Shown: positions 35,601 through 37,807 of the stretch, one piece after another
How positions within the stretch are numbered: the first letter of the stretch is position 1
How the letters are laid out: every line of letters begins with the position of its first letter
Source of the DNA: Azolla pinnata
Lineage: Eukaryota > Streptophyta > Polypodiopsida > Salviniales > Salviniaceae
DNA: 37,807 nt
Assembly: GCA_037176905.1 (NCBI GenBank)
Contig: JBBBWG010000426.1
Span: forward strand, 1 to 37,807
Direction: 5' to 3'
Position numbers and translations under genes: made by a program
The notes under the pieces: generated by a model
The model's database searches: none
What the model was told of the DNA's origin: nothing
What the model saw: the letters and a program-made list of their open reading frames with translations, nothing else

Positions 35601-35983
35601 TCGCGAGTGTTCATGTCAAAACTGGTTTGACAAAAGAACACAGGAAAAGCATCGTTCGTATGGCCATGGCTAGTGTTCACATGAAAACTGGTTCAGCAAA
35701 GAACGCATGAAGCGTCGTTGGTGTGTGCCATGGCAACCAAGCAAGATGGGGTACTTGAGTCTTTCTCTATCAGGAAAACACATATACCAAGTAGCCATTT
35801 GATGTGTTGAATCATGAATGAGAAGGGTGAGGCAAGCAAGCATAGGCCGCACCATCTCAGATCTGTTTCCATATGGTCAAGCCAATCTGGTTTTGCAAGC
35901 GGCCAAATCCTGTATATGTTTGTTTATCCAGAATGAATGTAAGACTGTTTTTCCACAGGTTTCTGAGAGAAATATACATATGA
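32691..35983 (+). CDS. Candidate small protein with transit-peptide-like N-terminus (three exons)
   Basis: Not recognised. Proposed exons are 32691-33014, 33109-33200 and 35959-35983, giving 146 residues. Exon 1 (108 codons) has a hydrophobic start, then Pro/Ser-rich, Lys/Arg-bearing text (runs such as SSPPPPPPPS), few acids, and ends CRASGEAGPLAADE; this composition suggests a plastid or mitochondrial presequence. Exon 2 encodes LKGKEKKDLGGSNGEETIQ and ends KQEIPT plus two bases. Exon 3, after a TTTTTCCACAG acceptor, completes Trp and adds FLREIYI before TGA. Both joins keep frame (phases 0 and 2). Weak points are the unremarkable donor ATG|GTTGGT, an alternative strong donor at 32937 (GGG|GTGAGT), and the 2.76-kb repeat-filled intron. 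Without splicing at 33201 the frame stops about 17 codons later. The gene may be wrongly joined at its 3' end. Confidence 0.35.
33587..35745. repeat. Two-level tandem repeat array
   Basis: Short units of about 60-75 bp share words such as GGCCATGGCTAGTGTTCAT, GTGAAAACTGGTTTGACA and AAAGAACACATGAAGCAT. Roughly two dozen diverged copies are present. They are interrupted four times by a second module of about 150-180 bp containing ATGCTCCACAAAG, TGGATCTCATC, TTTGTCATGAGT and GCAAGTGTGCACCTGCT. Those landmark words fall near 33734, 34341, 34897 and 35425, a super-period of about 530-610 bp. All copies share one orientation. The array fills the proposed second intron of the small gene. Confidence 0.9.
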
Positions 35984-37061
35984 CGGATCGGTGACTTGTG
36001 AGCTACCAGAATTTTACCATGTAGTCGAGAATTTCTCTGTGGTGTGTGGAATGTATGCGAGGTATTGTGTAATGGTTCATGTGTAACGGCTGATTTGCTG
36101 TCTAGCTTCCATAGGTGAATCTAGATTGAGTTCTCTTTGTGATCCAAAGCTCGTAAGGCTGATTTGCTGTCTAGCTTCCATAGGTGAATCTAGATTGAGT
36201 TCTCATCTGAAGGGACGATGATATCAATCCAAGCTATGGAAACCTCTTCCACAAGTAACACAGCCAGCGCTGATGTTCGACCCAATTCCTGTACCACCAT
36301 TGTTTGATCGTTGATCGAAATTACAGTTAGTTGCTTCAGTGTTGTGCTTGCTGTCCATTTGTAACATTCCTTCTGATCCAAGAAACAGAAAAGCTTCAAG
36401 GAAGCGGGCAGGCCTTTTCTGGGCATCGATCGACGAGCTCTCGAAGCAATCGGATTCCGTTTGTGGAAGCAAGCTTTTAGAACCTTTCTTCTTTCTGCAG
36501 AGATCCAAAAAAACAAGATTGTGGTAAAGCCATAGGGAAGAAGCAAGCAATGTAAAGATCCAGGAAATCTCCTTCTAGTAGCTTGTGGAGCTCCCACTGA
36601 TCACAGCGGGTAGAGGCTAGAGCAGAGCTGAACCAGACAGATTCGCAGAGGTAGCAGCTGCTCCAGGAACTAGAGACAGTCATATGTGTGTGTGGGGATA
36701 TTGGAAGAGGAAAGGAGAGAAGAAAAGAAAGATCCCCCACCACATGCTGCAGCCGCAGAGTTTGCTCCAAATCGCAGGCGCAGAGAAGAGAGGAGGAGAG
36801 ATTGTGGGGCGCCTCTGAAAAGAGTATATCTGTCTGCCCAATTGCTCCCTTGGTTGGGAGTTGTGGGGCACATAGCTTGCAAGAAGAGGATCGATCCCAA
36901 GGCAAGGGCTTGAGCCTCCCAGGATGCTTTCTCTGCGGTTGAAGGAAGGCATCTGCCTGCACAAACAGGGGGGAGAATCTCTCCCCGTCTTTGCTACCTC
37001 TTGTTGACGCAGAATCCCCTGTCTTTCTTGCTCCTTCAGGTCATTGGTGCAGCACGTAGGC
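35984..37061. other. Intergenic DNA and probable 5' leader of the NEN-like gene
   Basis: Contains the 48-bp direct repeat (36088-36204) and, around 36690-36800, a GA-rich tract. A pyrimidine-rich stretch ending CTTGCTCCTTCAG at 37039, 22 bases before the ATG at 37062, looks like an acceptor, so the downstream gene may have a 5' UTR intron; the matching donor could not be chosen. Overlapping open stretches on the minus strand (36190-37090) resemble nothing known. Confidence 0.45.
36088..36204. repeat. Perfect 48-bp direct repeat, period 69
   Basis: 36088-36135 and 36157-36204 are identical over 48 bp (beginning GGCTGATTTGCTGTCTAGC, ending GATTGAGTTCTC), separated by 21 bp. Identity suggests a recent local duplication. 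Confidence 0.95.
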
Positions 37062-37386
37062 ATGGCGCACAAGGAAGGAGGTGGAGACAAGCGGCAAGAA
37101 GAAGAGGAGGAGGAGCAGGGGCTCTCAAAGAAGCTTGTGTTCTTCGATGTGGAGACGACGGTGCCGACACGGACAGGGCAGGGCTACCAGCTCCTCGAGT
37201 TTGCAGCTGTCGTCCTCGACACGAGAGGCCTCGGCGAGCTCCTGTCGTATCACACCTTGGTCCGCCCAAAGGACCCTTCCTGCGTCGGCCGCCGCACCAC
37301 CGAATGCAATGGCATCACGCCCCACGCCGTTGCCCACGCCCCTGCCTTTGCCGATGTTGCCCACGACATCTACTCCATCCTCCACG
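37062..37386 (+). CDS. NEN-like DEDDh exonuclease, first coding exon (3' truncated by window)
   Basis: First 108 codons of a plant NEN-family protein. In Arabidopsis, NEN1-4 act downstream of NAC45/NAC86 in nuclear breakdown during sieve-element differentiation. After an acidic, repetitive lead (EEEEEE, residues 13-18) comes the exonuclease fold: KLVFFDVETTVPTRTGQGYQ, with the Exo I acidic pair Asp29/Glu31, then LLEFAAVVLDTRGLGELLSY, HTLVRPKDPS, CNGITPHAV and FADVAHDIYSILHG. NEN proteins read FFDLETAVPT and DILHGRIWAGHN at these places. The exon ends in phase 1 at CCACG|GTACGT; the His-bearing Exo III and later exons lie beyond the window. Start at 37062 is the first ATG in frame. GC content is far above that of the dynein exons. 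Confidence 0.85.
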
Positions 37387-37490
37387 GTACGTTCTTTCTT
37401 GTTTCCATCTCCCACAACCCTTCCTGCACTAGCATGCCCTTCCATTTGGCCGTGCCCATATTCATTCATGGTCATGTCTTGTTTGTTTGT

Positions 37491-37675
37491 TGATGTTGAT
37501 GTTGCTGTTGCTGTTGCTATTGCTGTTGCTGTTGCTGTTGCTGTTGTTGTTGTTGTTATTGTTGTTGTTTGTTTGTTGCTGTTGTTGTTGCTGTTGCTGT
37601 TGTTATTGTTGTTGTTTGTTTGTTGTTGTTGCTATTGTTGTTGTTGTTTGTTTGTTGTTGTTGTTTGTTTGTTGT

Positions 37676-37707
<32 letters not shown>

Positions 37708-37737
37708 TTGCTGTTGTTGTTGTTGTTTGTTTGTTGT

Positions 37738-37807
<70 letters not shown>
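37491..37807. repeat. TGTTGC / TTG satellite in the NEN-like first intron
   Basis: From about 37491 to the window end the DNA is TTG-based: (TGTTGC)n mixed with TTG runs and TTTGTTTG interruptions, becoming a nearly pure TGTTGC array over the last 65-70 bases. It continues past the window, so its full length is unknown. It begins about 105 bp after the exon's donor site. Confidence 0.95.

Noticed and set aside
33587-35745. CRISPR-like alternation of repeats and spacers
   Set aside because: Units are diverged, adjacent rather than separated by unique spacers, lack a constant short repeat, and lie in a plant nuclear context.
36190-37090. Several overlapping minus-strand open stretches of 76-161 codons
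   Set aside because: They overlap each other in different frames, match no family, and lie over the probable leader of the + strand NEN-like gene.

Overview
The window looks like nuclear DNA of a land plant that still makes flagellated sperm: a bryophyte, lycophyte or fern, or less likely a cycad or Ginkgo. Two observations lead there. About 29 kb is one intron-rich gene for an axonemal dynein heavy chain, a protein flowering plants and conifers lack. The right edge carries the first coding exon of a plant-type NEN (NAC45/86-dependent exonuclease-domain) protein. Most introns are a few hundred bases, which argues against gymnosperm-sized introns. The species cannot be fixed from the sequence alone.

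Layout, all genes on the + strand. (1) 1-613: upstream or intronic DNA with a C15 run and degenerate repeats; no exon recognised. (2) 614-29936: 71 exons joining into one continuous frame of 4396 residues plus stop. The product matches the DNAH2 / Chlamydomonas 1-beta heavy chain of the two-headed inner-arm dynein I1 (f). The order is tail, linker, AAA1 to AAA4, stalk with microtubule-binding domain, AAA5, AAA6 and C-terminal domain. Only the extreme N-terminus is missing, probably upstream of the window. (3) 29937-32690: intergenic, with a duplicated hairpin-bearing unit, a roughly 400-bp element with terminal inverted repeats (MITE-like), a GC-richer stretch and a CATCAC/CATCTC satellite. 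(4) 32691-35983: a tentative three-exon gene for a 146-residue protein with a Pro/Ser-rich, transit-peptide-like start. Its 2.76-kb second intron is filled by a two-level tandem repeat array. (5) 35984-37061: intergenic or 5' leader DNA with a perfect 48-bp direct repeat. (6) 37062-37386: first coding exon of the NEN-like DEDDh exonuclease; its first intron is a (TGTTGC)n-type satellite running to the window end.

No new multi-gene system is visible. The points most worth a second look are two probable GC-AG introns in the dynein gene, a strong excess of exons beginning with GT (36 of 71) together with strong phase-0 bias (57 of 70 introns), the nested repeat array, the MITE-like element, and the unrecognised small gene. 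Exon boundaries were set by hand from reading frame, splice consensus and remembered family sequence; no database search was run.
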